DNA from: Aquila chrysaetos chrysaetos
Lineage: Eukaryota; Chordata; Aves; Accipitriformes; Accipitridae
Reading direction: 5' to 3'
NCBI RefSeq assembly: GCF_900496995.4
Contig: NC_044027.1
Span: 15,772,743-15,836,742 of the forward strand
Length of the DNA: 64,000 bases
Numbering within the stretch: the first letter of the stretch is position 1; the number at the start of each line of letters is the position of its first letter. Below are positions 13,401 to 28,334 of the stretch, piece by piece. The translations under genes were made by a program, and so were the position numbers. Below the pieces are notes generated by a model. It was not told where the DNA came from and did not search any database. It saw nothing but the letters and a program-made list of their open reading frames with translations.

Positions 13401-16400
13401 TTTTCTGCCTCAGTTTACCCACCTGCAAGACAAAAGCTACTCTGAATTACCGCACAGGGATGTCTCTAACCCGAAAGATTCTAAAACTAGTAACAAAATG
13501 TATACTTGCACTACTTCTTTTTACTCCCTCAGCTTCTGCAGAGAGAATACAGCTAGACACAAGACAGCAACCGCAGTTCTAACCCATCTAAGGTATCATT
13601 TCCATTATCAACCAAGTTCCCTATTTCCCCCTTATTTCTAAACTAGTTCAGCTCTACTGAAGAACACAGGACTTGTCAGAGGGCAGAATTCGGCTTACAA
13701 ACCCCTTTTTGACAGTGATACTATTAAAAAAATAATAAATTTTGTCTGACAAACATGGTGAAAAACATCTTGGCTTTCTATACCAAATACTGCTTCACCA
13801 TGTGATGTGAAGAGAGGACGTTAAGGGATTTGTTGTCCCTTACCACCGACGCCTGGTGCCAGCACGCACTCTACATCCCCAACAGTGGGATCAGCCGCCC
13901 AGTCCTGTGCCCCCCCTTGCCGCTCCTCCTGACACCTACCGGCCACATTAAAGGGACACATAAAAATGTAAAGCAATACACAAGAGCTATTAAATGTTTT
14001 GCTTGTCATTAAAAAAGACTGTTTCATACAGGAGCCTGATTCTGTATGAATGAAACCCAGTGAAATAGAGCCAAAGCCAGAATTTGATGTTGAACTCTGA
14101 AGACTGTAAAAGGGGACGCTGCCAGTATGCAACGTGCTTTTCCTTTCAGTTTGCTTATAAAACCTCATGTGATTTCCCCATCCCAAACTCCAGACAGAAA
14201 ATTGAAGAGAATTCAAGCCAGCAGCCCTTTGCTGAGGAGCTAGTGCTGCAAGAACAGTAGCAGGAAAAGAAACGCCACTTTTCTAAGTTTTTAAGAATGA
14301 CTGTCAGCAATAAAGATCAAAATAAATATAAAAGATTAATACTTAGCATTTATATTGTGCTTTGCTCCTTAAAAGCCCCTGACAACCATGAGGCCCCGTA
14401 CAGCCAAGGGCCACAACTTCACTCAAACCCCTGAGGGTCTGTGGCACTTTGGTGGTGCACAATGATGCTCACTGACCAAAAATGGGAACTGTGGGCACCT
14501 GATACGTTTTAACTCCCTCGTGCAAACCCACAGACTCCAGCAGCACTATCCCTGTGAGCTATGACACTAATATTGGACTATTGATACTCCAGGAACAATA
14601 ATAATGGTGAATACTGCTGCAAAACCAGGAGACTGGCAAAATTTATACGGGCGGGACCATATCCACTAACTGACTGATTATCACAATTGCTCCAGAAAAC
14701 AACTGCGCTAGATTCTTAAATAAAATCACGTTTATGTTGCCTGATCTGGCTTCCAGGGTTGGCTTTTTGGGGTGGTTTGTTTTGTTTTGTTTTTACTCTT
14801 AAGTGGGGTGGCCTTTAAAAATATCTTTGTAGACTGAGTCTCGCAAGTGTTACTTCAGCCCTAAATATCAGCTAGCCAGATATGCCAATTTTGTTTATTG
14901 CATGTTGTGTAGAATAAAGAAAAATATATTCTAGATTTTCAAATAAAGGAAAAGGGGACTCTTAATTTATCATATTGTAGTGATTCAACACATAAAAAAA
15001 GTAAAATTCAGGAAAGAAGATGACAACTTACTGCCTATATGCCTTCATGTAAAACTTTCTATTCTACAACCTTGTATCTTTTATTAAAATATGGACACCT
15101 AAAATGGAATAAAAAAATTTTAAATTTTATTTTGTTCTCTTGACCACCAATTTTCTCCTAGTAGGAAAAAAGACTGCTACCTATTTTCCATAAAAAAACC
15201 TTTGTAGCAGTCCCAGAGGAAAAGTCAAAAGTTTGACTTGAAAAACGGAGCTACTTCAAAAGCATTGTCAAACAGAGGTGAAGGTTTCTTAAAAATGCAT
15301 AAATTAAAGTATGGTGTATTCATAAATATCTCTGTAACTTTACACAGTATATTTGTGATTGAGGTGCACATATAGGTGAACATATAGCATCGTTTTAAAA
15401 CTAACTTAAAGTAGAAAATCATTTTGTTTATTAGATACTGTTTGGGCTCTGTGTGTGTGTGTGTATGCGTGCATGTGTGTGCATGTGTGTGAAAAATGAA
15501 AGAAAAATGGAGAGTTTTTTCAATAATAAAAAGGGAGTTGCACTGCAGGGCCCCTAAAGCTTGTGAAAAATTAAACTCGACGGATTCAAACTGTCCTATT
15601 TCCACTTCAAAAGAGAAGAGGCACTGAGCTCTTCCCAACTTATCTTCAAACGCCCAGCACCCTAGAAAGTTTCTTTAAAAAAAATAAAGTCTCTAGTTCC
15701 CCCAAGCACTGTACCCGTTACTGTAGCTGCTGTCTCTCCCTCTTCTAATTATACCCATGTGAGTCTATTAATCAACTTGTAAATTATTTAGAGAGCCATG
15801 CGCTGTCTTCAGCTAGTACAAACACACTGCATGCAAAGACTTGCTGAAAACCAATGGAGCTCCCAAAGGGTCTCTCTCCAATGTTCAGACAGCTTGCAGC
15901 TCGCCAGTACAGCGCTGTTAAAAACAAGAAATAACACTAAGCTTACCTCCTCAGATATAAAGATTTACTCAGCCTTTCAACTCTGAAACTCTTTGCAAGT
16001 TTTTAACAAAGAGGAAGCTGCTCTATTGTCAAATCTGTACTTCACACTTAGTGATGAGAATATTAATTCGATGTCAAAAAAAAAACCCCAAGTGCTTTCA
16101 GTAAGACTGTGATCACAATCACCAGGGGACCCCAACTTTCAGAGGCTATACCAAAAGCACCCCTTTAAAACCATTCCAATTTAAAATAAGGGGGGAAAAA
16201 ATCTACATTTGTACAGTAATAGTTTTTATTAGAAAATAGGAGAAATTAGGGAATTCCAGATTTTACCCCCCACATGCAGACTGCCTTTGGGGACAGCTTC
16301 AGATATTACTACTTAAAAAATAGAAAAAGGAAGGGGAAAAAACAACACAGATTGTGTGTGTTCAACTCTAACAGGCTGCAAACAGTGCAATGTTGTCTGT

Positions 16401-19400
16401 CTTCCAGGAATCAGCTCTCTTTACCACCTGAATCTTCATTTTGGTGGAAAATACAATTACTCAAACTAATAGCAGTTCTCCCAACTGACAAGCAGAATCT
16501 TACTGGTTTGGGATGGTTTCCCCCCCCCGCCCTGCTCTTCTTGCTGTTTTCCTGTCATCTCACTTCTCATGGCTCCATTTATTGCAGCCTTGCAAACACA
16601 TATATTAATTAGCAGTGATCACTCCACACTATTTCACCATGAGAACATGGAAAACTGAACACACTGAAATTTCTTTTCAACTGACTGATGACCTTTCCTA
16701 TTTTTGTGATGCCCCCAATGCCAAAATGCTTCTGCCTCTATTTTCATTAATAAAATGCAAACATCTCAAGGGGCAAACACCAGGGACATTTGAGGGGGGG
16801 AAGCAGATATGCTTTCTGCATTTTTTTTTTTTCTCCCAGGGTACCAAATTCTGACAGACACCTTTAAAATTGTGAACATAGATCCTGCAGATGGAACTTT
16901 GAATTAATGTGTGCCCATGTTTTCAATGAGACAGGTCCAGAAGGCAGTCTAGCCCTCCTCAGAATTACAGCAACCTGGGGACACAAATTCTGCATAAAGG
17001 TCTTCATCAAGCCTGTGGGGTCTACGAATGGGCTATCTACATATGCATCATTTGTCCATAGCCTGAATTACTAGAAGGGGAGGACCACTCTCTTCACAAC
17101 ATTTCAGAAGGAATCAAACATAATGAATTTATGTGAGTTGTCCTGCTGCCTACAGAAGGGTTCTGGCCATTATGCTCACCTCTTACTCCAAGTGCAAGTC
17201 TTCCTAGGCTGCCCAAGCAAACTGTGTATGCTAAATTTAGCATCATTGACCAGGATTTAAACTAACTGGAGTTAGTGAACAGAAGACTGGTCTCAGACTC
17301 CCATGCTGCTAATTTTCTGCCCAGAGTATAGTTAGCAATAATTGCCCAACATTCAGTGGAAACCACAATATCCTAAAGGAAAAGTCTGTGCATTTCAGAC
17401 TGGTTGTCCAAAGAACAACTATATGTTTATGACAGACAGAAAGCAGTCACGTTGCTGAACTTTTCACTGGAAATGCATTTTTCAATATCTAGTGTGCACC
17501 AACTGTAGACTAGAATGTCCTGGGAATTAAAAAATTAATGGGCTCAAAAATATCTATGCTACCTTCATTAAGCAAAATAAATCACCATATACAAAACTGA
17601 GAAGTTTGATAAAGCAGGAGACAAGGTCTTTACAAGACAGCAAACACTGGAAAATACAGAAAATGGGAATGCACTGAGTTGTCTTCTGGGGTGAATAATA
17701 GAATTGTCTGGGCTGTTCTTGAAATACATGTTGTATACATGAAGCAGCGGTACAGGAAAAAACAATACAGAGAATGTTTGTGAATCCTAAAACCAAGAAG
17801 AGATCCGAGTTAGTCAACCAGAACTAGAACAGAATAGACAGTGAACAGCCTCAATAACTCAATAACGAGTTAGCTTTGAATAAGCTGGGTTTTGAGCTTT
17901 TTTATGACACCACAACATACCCTGTTGGCATGTCTTAAATGACTAATTGTACACCATCAGTTGTGTCCACAAGAATGGAAACGACACTGAGATCAGTCCC
18001 AAGGGTGAGCATTTTAAGAATGAGGCATGCTCTCAAGATTTTATGGCACTAGTTTCATTTTGACTAGTAATGATTTGCGTGCAATGTTTCTCATGGTTTG
18101 TCTTTGGTTCCAGGGTATTCTGTGATAATATCACTTGCATGATTCCTGGCCCAAAGGAACAACTAAGTTTACTCAGTACAGAACTAGAAATGCAAGGAAA
18201 ATTTTGAAGTTCTAATTGCTTTTCCAGTTATAACAGTCTGCTATTGACTAAACTAACTCTTTTCAAATGTGATTTTCTTGAAACTTAATGTAGTCAGTAA
18301 TAGCATGAGAATCTTTCCTCTGTATTAACCTGTTAGTAAATCTGTAGCAAGAGAGCAAGGATTCTTTGCCCATCTTTCCTCTTCAGTACCCTATGTTATT
18401 TCATTTTCTCCAAGGCTCTTGTGAGGGCAGTAATGAATTCTTGTTAGTGTTTACTAATGTAAATTCATTCTTTGTTATCACTGGGAGAGGAGGATTAGCA
18501 AAATGACAGAACTTATTATTTCTGGTATTGCTATATAATATTTATTTTTATTCAGCCCTTAATTTTGTAGTATGTCCTACCAAATAAAATATATGTGCAT
18601 ACAAGCAAAAACTAAGGGAGAATTTTTTAGCACAATGCACAGAAATATAGTTATGATTCCCATTAACATTCAGAAGCGTTGCACAGCTTTATCCTTGCAT
18701 GCTATATTAAAAAAAATTAATCTAAACCTGAAATAATTTCTAATTTGGAGGAAGAAAGGAATTACAACTTCAATTTCATTTTGTTGAAATGAAAGCAGCT
18801 CCCTTGGACGAAGGATGTGCATATTTTTAGGACTGGCTAAGAATTACAATCTGTGCAATTATTTTACTCTACTGGGAATGCTTTTGGTATCTCCTTTAAG
18901 GAACTTTAATGGTTAAGATGAAGTTTATAAAATACACAAAGAGCGTTTTAGTAAACAAAGCTTTTAAAGGACCTATCTTTGAATAAACAGATCATCCAAA
19001 CTCCCATCTCAGCCATAACTGAAATTTAGAGAGCGAGGTATTTACAGTGGCTGTTCTCTACTTCAGAGATGAGAAGAAAGTGAAATAACAGCATACACAT
19101 AAGTTTCTGAATTTAATGGATACCACTAAAAAGACATGGGCCCAGAGCTTAAAATGGTCTCCACATGTGAGTTAGACTGTATACACAAGTAGCCACATTC
19201 AGGTCAATCAGACTATACCCACAAAAAAGTTATTTCCATACATGAAGATCTAGGATACATTGCAATTAAGATATGCTAAGATCTCTTGCCTTTGAGTTAA
19301 ATGGCCATTCTGATTAGCAGTATCACTAAATCAGAAAATCCTCTCCTAGATCTCTGTGTCTATGTTACAGAGGACCCAGCTTCTCTCTTTCAGGCTGTAG

Positions 19401-22400
19401 AGATTCATGCTTTCCATTCCCATGGTTCCCACATAAGCTCCTAGTCCCAGCAAAATGGTAGCTGCCACAGAAAATTAATGCATTGAACTAGCAGAGTTAG
19501 TGTATTATGAATAAATGCAATCCATTCACTAGAGATGAAGTTTAGAGTTAAAATGTATTGCCTTGTGGCTTGATAAAGTGACTGACAGAGGGATAGAATA
19601 CCCAAACCTGCAGGCTGCCAAAGGTCTTTTTGAAATGCTTAGAAAAGTACTGAATCTCTTGGTATGGTATCAAGGGAACCTCAGTTAATTTTATAGGCTC
19701 ATGTTTCAGATCTGTGTAATTCAGTCTCAGAGTTAAGCTATTGTGCAAAAAAGGGGACTTTCAAGCTTTCCACCTCACCAAATGACTTTCCTTGCCAAAA
19801 ATAAAAGACAATGAAGATTTCTCTTCGCTCAGGGCCGGTTTGCTCAAAATTCCATTAATACTGAAGCTTAACTGAGATTTCTCAATCTTCAGCAAGATTG
19901 TCTCCTTATATTTGTATCGTTGGTAACCATTTGGCCTGTTGCCAGAAACAGGACTGAAAGTTCCTCTTCCAGGCCACTGTAATTTGGCAATATAAACATT
20001 CTTCCACCCTACTGAAATACAACTTATCCTTTAGAACTACAGATCTTTTCTGATTTTTAATACCCACCACATACAGAGAGCTATCCTTGTGCAAGACAAC
20101 TAACAAACATGTAGGTTTAAGCTGCTGCCCTAAGGAGCTTACAGTATTTATGATTTATCTGAAATCACTGCAGAGCCTTCCAAAAGCGAAGTATGCTTAG
20201 ATATTCTTTGTGGTAGTCCCCTCCTACCACCAAAAATGCTAATAGAAATGAAGTGCAAAGAAACTTTATGTTTAAGTTTAAAATATTTGCATGAAAGTAG
20301 AGGAATCTACAGTAGCATTCAAAATCCACGTATGAAAACAGAGAAAATGAAACACAATACTTTAAATAACAGTTTAAACATTTTACAATTATACATCTAT
20401 ATCAGAATTCTGATTTTGATTTAGAGATGAAAACATGGAATTCAAATTTTGGAATGTGTACAAGAAACCTGAATTTCACTGGAAGAGTGAACTAACGATT
20501 TGCTTTCAAGATATTGAAGATCTTAGAAATCTAGCCTCTGTTACACAGTGCTACAAATCACATGTAATGAATGGAATTAATAAAATTCCAGATTACTCTG
20601 ATGTAACTCAGATTAGAAGCTGACCAAGAAAAATTCATTCACCATTTATTTTTTGCCACAAATTTGTAACTACAGTGTAATGAGAAAACAACGTGCCCTA
20701 CCTGGGTATCCATTGTCAATATAAGGCTTAATGAGTTCTCCAAGTTTTGTCTTGTCTGCAACAGCTTCCTTTAGCAGTTGCCCGCAGCAAACTAACAGGA
20801 AGGAAGAACAAAAAAGACACAAGGTTAAATTTTAAAAAGGAAGCAACAAAGAAAAGGAAAAAAAACCCAGAAGCTGCATACTGGAATAAGGTCACTGAAT
20901 AAAATAAAAGTTATAGGTTTTGGGGGTTTGTTGTTAGGATATTTATTTTTTTTGGCCAAGCTGAGCAAAAAGCAAAGAGACCGAGCAGGGGAGAATACTG
21001 AATAAAAAAGAATACATTTGGCAAAGAACATATTAAAAACAGAGATAGAGAGAAAGATATTAATCAAATATGTTTCTGAAATAATAACTCAAGGGACTGC
21101 TAGCAGTTTGCACTTTTTATAAACTTGTAATTACTGAATAAAGTTAGACCTGCTGAACAGCATCTGAACTGCACTGCTGGAGGTGTGGGATAATACGCAG
21201 TTCAAGGAAGTGACTCCCTGGATCATTTAATGATCATGTAAGAATTGTATTTAAAAAACTGTGCTGATGCAATGTTATCATTGACTTCAAATAGACAGAA
21301 CACCAGGAGATGCAGATTTAAAGTTTTAGTCAGGACAGTTGTACATGAAACACTGCTACTTCGGGCTTGGACAGCACTTTCTGACCAAAGTTACTGAGTC
21401 TTACTGCCCCACGTGAGTTAAATACAACTGTCCTGACCCTTATTTTACACAGAGGGAACTAAGCCATGGAGAGGTTACACAACATCACAAGTCCTAGTTC
21501 CAACTCAGTTTTGGTTAATATTAGGTAACAGTCACTGTACATTATTGCATGACCTTTCAATTAATAATCAAGCTGATTCCACCTCTTCTGAAATCAATAG
21601 CACCAACATCTACAGCTGCACTGACTTTAGTGGAAAAAGAAGCAAGCTCTTTCATCCACTTTATCGCTGTTAATCACACTGTTTGGCAAACAAGAGTAAG
21701 AACGGGAACATTTCTTGGACAAAGTTGATGAAGTTTAAGTGACAAGGGATAAACACAAATTTTAACAGTCTCTAGTTGTCCTGGAGAAGCAAATTGATAT
21801 TCAAAATAAATGGTGTAAAAGCGTAATAGAAACTCAGTGCATAGATCCCAACTTAAGACAACTAATATGTATACACCTAAATTCAATCCAATTCATGACA
21901 CTATTTAAACATAGGATTAAATTTTTAAGCCTGTGCTTCAATCCCAATGGCCTAATTGGAAATTACGTATACACTGAATACTATTCTGAAAAATGATGGT
22001 GTTCTGACTCTGTTTTAAATACTTAATTCTTCTAATATTTGGTTTACAGTATACTTAAAATAAAATCCAACATATGGGTAAAGCAGTGGTAATGGTATAT
22101 GGTAAAAAGAGCTGCAACTCTCTCATATAGTAGTTACTTTAAAAGAAAAAAAAAGCAAATTTTGACCTAGATGAGAACACTATCAAACTTGCAGTTTTAG
22201 AAATAAAGTTTAAAAAAAATAATTCAGGAAACAAAAGAACAAGTTAATTTTCGTCAACACATTCAAACATGTTTTATTTTTCATTAAGCCAATTATACAG
22301 TTATTAAAAATACAGCTTTGAATAAATCTACACATATTTATTTTTAATATGAAATTATAAAACACAACAATATTAAAAACTGATAGCATAAACATTCTAT

Positions 22401-25400
22401 CAATTTTATTTGTACTTATCAGTATTGTAATATAGATTTTTAAACAATTTAATTTTACATTTTTCAAGTTTACTGGATATCATTTTAGTCATATTCATGT
22501 TTCCTTTTTTAAAGACTAAAATAATAATAAAGATTTAAAATACAAAAATACTAAACCTAAACCCCTAAACTGAGAGGTAGATAGTTCCATAGCTGTTTCT
22601 GTGCCTTTAATGGAACTGCATAAAATCTGCAATCTAGCCATTAGTTGGAACGATTATATGGAAAGTATACGGCTATTTCTGAAGGTTCAAGTTTGAACTT
22701 GAAAAAATTTATTTCTTTTCTGAGCAGATCTACTAAACCTGTAACTGAAAACAATACCACTCAGATCTTGATGTTGTTATTCACATGTAAAGCCAAATCC
22801 ATGTTCAATGGAATCTTCTGACTTCACCAGGAGTTCGGGGAAGACACTAGCAAACTATAGACAACTGAGTGAGTTCCACTAATTAAAGAATCTCCCAAAG
22901 ATAAAAAAATCACTACCTCCTTAATTCTGATTTTTTCATTTGGTATACATTGAAAGAATACTAATGAAACAAACTTGCATTTTAATTAACAAAGAGGATA
23001 TGACTAATCAGCAAATTTTAGAGATATCAGACATTTGTTTAAAATAATTTATGGCTACTTCACTATTAGAAGACATTATAGAACATGGACATATATTGCA
23101 TTGATCCTATCACCAAGCTGTGTACTCATATTATAGGACTTTTTAACATTAGCATGCTAACCATGAACAACCCTCACATAGAATTTTCTGGGCCTCCTTT
23201 ACAAAAGAAAGAGAATGCACTTTTAAATAATTGCTTCCTTTTCCAATACATTACTTCAGATGCACAGAACCTGAGTCCTCATTAAAGTTCAGAGTAAATG
23301 CTATGTTAAAAGTGCCCCAATTTTGGTCAGACAGCTGAAACTGCGAAGACATTACTCATGATCCATGGATCCACAGAAGAATTCAGAGCACTACAGGAAT
23401 CTAACACACGGAAAAATACTGATGCAAAGGCTATAAAAAATGATGACTAAAGAAATATTAGAGCTGGTTTGTCACAGAATATATGCTCTATTGGTTTATA
23501 TTTCTTCATCGAAATACTTTTCACTTCCCTCAAAAATTTGACACCCATAGCAATGGACAAACAGAGAAATTTTATGAGCAAGTAAGACAGCAGAAGATAA
23601 ATGATCAAAAAGAGAGAAAAGGGGTATTGAGCAAAGTGCATATTTACTGAGAACTTACTGTTGACAACACTGTATTTCTGAGCTATTAGTGCTGCCTGCA
23701 GGCTCTTCCCACTGCCTGGGGGTCCACAAAAGAGAATCCGTGGTGTAAAGGGGGCAGCGGATCGGTGCCGTGTTTGGACATAGGTAAGAACTAGAACATG
23801 AGAGAAAAGCAAGAAATACAGTTTATATCCTATTTAAAAAAAAAAACAACCAAACCACACTGATTAACTTCTCTGTTTCTTTAAAAAAGGTTGTCATGTT
23901 GATCATCATTTATTTTATCACTGAAACATCTAGATACTCCAACCAAAATCAGGACTCTGATAAAACTGTCATGTCAGCAACTTACACTGAGGAGCGCTTT
24001 AGAAATCATTACTATACATTTACTATCATTACACTCCTATACTTTCTTTCATCAGTAGATGTCAAACCATTTTAAAGAGCAGATTCAATTAATAATTGCT
24101 CTTCTACCATGTTGTTTTCAGCTGTCCTGGTTTCAGCTGGGATAGAGTTAATTTTCTTTCTAGTAGCTGGTATAGTGCTATGTTTTGGATTCAGTATGAG
24201 AAGAAGGTTGATAACACACTGATGTTTTCAGTTGTTGCTAAGTAGCGTTTATACTAGAGTCAAGGATTTTTCAGCTTCTCACGTCCAGCCAGCAAGAAGA
24301 CTAGAGGGGCACAAGAAGTTGGGAGGGGACACAGCCAGGACAGCTGACCCAAACTGGCCAACGGGATATTCCAGACCATAGGACGTCATGTCCAGTATAT
24401 AAACTGGGGGCAATTGGCTGGGCCAGGGGTGGATCGCTGCTCGGGAACTAACTGGGAATCGGTCGGCAAATGGTGAGCAATTGCATTGTGTATCACTTGC
24501 TTTGTATATTCCAATCCTTTTATTCTTATTGTCATTATTGTTATTATTATCATTATTAGTTTCTTCCTTTCTGTCCTGTCAACCTGTTCTTATCTCAACC
24601 CATGAGTTTTACTTCCCCCCCTCCACTCCCCAGCTCTCTCCCCCATCCCACTGGGTGGGGGGCAAGTGAACAAGTGGCTGCGTGGTGCTTAGTTGCTGGC
24701 TGGGGTTAAACCACATTAGCAGAAGTAATTTTTGCTTCATAGGTACAATTTTACCATGCAAATTATAGAGGGATATAATTACATTTAATACCTTCTGCAG
24801 TTTCTGAACAAATATTTAAGTGTAAAAACTCAGGATGTTAAATTAATATGACATTTATCCAGCTATGTGTGTGTGATTAACAGGCTCCTAATTACAATAT
24901 TATAGACTTGTAGCATAGGATGTCACGACACAATGCAGCACTGACAACACATAACCAAGTATAATTTTATTCTTTTGTCCATCATTTTCGCATAACATGT
25001 GAAGGAAATTTGAGCTTCTCTGTCCGACTTCACTCTTCTACATTTTGTATCGCGTAGGAAATACTACATTCAGGTCAATCTACAGATTCTAAGAGCTTTG
25101 GAAAGACCACAGGACATGAGATCATCAACATTGCTGTATTATAGAGATCTGAACTTTGTTACAATCTCAAAAGAGAACCTGATAGATCACCAAGAAGCTA
25201 AAAGAAGACATGGCTTGGCAATGAGGACAAATTAGGATTGTATTTGGACATAGCCAAACACTCCTACTCCCCATGCCCCTTTTATGGCTCACAATACTAG
25301 TGAAGAGAGCAGCTCAAGCTTCAGCACAAGTTATGCAAGCTTTCCAGGAATCACAGATTCAAATGCCAAGGCTAAAGTTCATGCCACCGTCTCCTGACTG

Positions 25401-28302
25401 CCATGGTTACCCATGACTAAAGCAGCATGGGCACACCTACATAGGCTCCGATTTCCTCTGTAATTCCAATGGATAAAATTAAGTGTTAGCCCAGACATCT
25501 TCAGTTCAAATAAAAGGCTCTCTAGACTAAAGAGTCCTTGTAATAAAATGGTATTTTAGTCTAACAAATAGGACAGGCTTATACATTAATGTTTGTATGA
25601 ATCATAAGTCCATATTAAAAAAAAAAACACAAAAGGATTGAGGGAGAACATCATAAGGGTGAGTATTTTAACTACCATTGTTAACACATTGCTGTATACT
25701 AACTAACATTTTTACTGAGGATGCTCTGCTAGACACTTCTGTAACATTACAAAATCCTTTTGTAATAAAGAAGCATCTCCAGCAAACTCCAGCCCTGCTA
25801 TTTCTAGATAGCAGACCTGAAGTATTGAGAAACTAACTCAAACTGCAACCACATGGGATTGTAAACATCTGTTTTTCCAGTGCCACAAGCTGTACTGGGA
25901 TACTACACTGTACAACTGAATTTGATGTCACATATCCTAGTATATGTTAGCAGTAATCGCAGTAAGGTTTAAGAGTTTAGAAAATTTTATAATTGTATGA
26001 AACAATCCATAATAATACTAATATTGATAAGAGGTCTTCTCTTTCTTTTTTACCTCTACCTGCAGCAATAAAAACACTTAACAAAAAAACTGGAAAATTG
26101 TAACAGAAAATGGTGTATTTGCTGCATAACTTCCTAAAACCCAAATATCAGCTACCCAAGGAGTGCTCTAGTTATCCTGAACATTTTCCATAACGCAGTG
26201 TATTGAAAAGCACAAACATTACAGGCAAAGCACCCTGCTTACAAATGATGCTTAATTTGCAGTAAATAACCAAGTTAATTAGGAGTAATGATCCCCTAGA
26301 CAGTCTCCACATCTAATTATTCTTTAAAAAAAAAATCTGGCTGCTTGATGCACTGCAGAAAAAAAGATCTAGAGAGGATTTTTTCATTCCAGTTTTCAAT
26401 TTATCTCACTACATTATTAATTAATAATAATTAATATTCAGGCACTCACATTTTTATTTACAATTCAAGGCATGAATTCTTTATGAATGATGATATGAAC
26501 TTTTAAATTTAATTAAGTAATTTAGAGGTAATTAATGTGTAAATTCAGAATATAAACTTCCTACTTGTTTATCTTAAAAGTGCAGCACTTATTAAAAAAA
26601 GACCTTTTTGAGATGCAAAATTACTGGGATATAACAGATCATCGACAGACTGACAGCTACAAAGTACATTATCAGTTGGTCTTTCTGGCAGTTTCCTTAT
26701 TCTCTTCTTGAAGAATTAACATTAAAAGTCAGATTGCATTACAGTCAAGCAAAGGCAAACAAGAATTGTTGAACAGAAAAGCTACCAGCACAAGCAACTT
26801 TTAAAAAATGAAACGTTACCAGCTTTGAACTACTCCTGCTTCTTGTTATCAGACTTGTGGAAGGTACTAGCCCTTTGGGAGATTAACAACTGAGCCACAA
26901 TGCAGCCTTTTAGAAGAGATTCTTGCAGAAATAACCATGACATTTGCTCTGCCGAGTCAGGTGTTCCTTGGCAGGACTGTGGAACTAAGACTTTCCAGTT
27001 ACCTGCACTTATTCTAGTCTTGTAAAATAATTACCAGGAACAGCCGTAACACTGTACTAGAGAGAACGCAACTCAGCTGGGAGCTATCTGTGTTAACTAA
27101 CCCTAATCCTACAAACTGTCTCTAACAGCTAGGAACTACCTTTCAAATAAGAGTTTATCAACTATCAGATGTGCCATAAAGGTACATATTTACCCTGTGA
27201 GAGGACATCCATGGAAGGCTGGTCTGCATTGATCGATTTCAAAACTTTTTGGTAGATCTGGAAAACCCCAGGGAAGTTTCTGTGATATTCCAGCAGTTTC
27301 TTTGACATCTCCTGTTCAGATAGATCTTCTGGTTTCACCAAACGCTGCTGTATCAGCGGATCACTTGGCCAGTCAAATGTTGTATGGTACACCTCTGGAA
27401 GTTAGACACTGATTAGGAACTAAGAGGATGATTTAATAGGTCTTGCTCAGCTCCAAACGGTTTCCTAAACAAAATCAAGGTCTTTTTTTAAGCTTTATAT
27501 TGTGGCACAAGCAATAACCTGTGCACTTCCCTCGTTACTTATACTGACACCTTACTCTGCAGATGCACAGATAGGAAGTGGCCAAGGTAACTGCCCGCCC
27601 ATGTAGCCAAGACAGCATGATGAGTAAGAACAAGGAACTGGGGATAGCTCTCCAAATTCTCAGGCTGAACCTTAAGCAAGTCCTTTGATAAGCAAATCTC
27701 CTTTATAGCAAATAAAAGTCATTTCTTTAGTTAAGAACATCCCTCCTAATTCCACTCCTAAAACATCCAATGTGATTTTTTTATTGAGCAATGTCAGGAT
27801 TTTATTTTGTGATGAATGATTGATAATGATACTCAACAGACAATACAGAGCTAAGTTTACTTAGTCATTTAATGGAAGATACCTAAAAGCATACCTGCAC
27901 CTCAGAATTAAAACAGGACCTGGCAAAGATGCATGCAAAATGTCATATGGACAGATCTAAGCTTCAAGTATTCTGTACTGCCGTGGTCTATGGTTTGCAG
28001 GCTCAATACTGAGCTTTATATTTTCCCATATTTTATGGCACAAAAAAATAATGCAATGTCAACAAACACTTTTTCCAAACAGTTTAAATTTGTAATTATA
28101 AATCCCTACCCGTTCTTAAAGGGATACCATTTAAATTTTAATCCCACTGGTATTAACAATGTTTCTGAGACCAAGCAACACTCCAGTTTCTAGTGGAGAT
28201 CAGGAACAAACACATACTGCACCTTCTGTGAAGGGATCAAGCCTTTTCCCACTGTTCCTCTCAATCAGCACAGTGTCTGGAGCATAAAGCACAACTAGGC
28301 AC

Positions 28303-28334
<32 letters not shown>

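Larger units (their letters stand above)
7490..20701 (-). other. AK8: AK8 intron 10 (13.2 kb)
   Basis: This is the largest intron in the window. It holds a T21 run at 11770-11790, an isolated CpG island, a MIR-like SINE relic, a second old-repeat candidate and a GT microsatellite, each listed separately. No nested coding gene was recognised; the open frames in it do not resemble known proteins. Confidence 0.8.
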
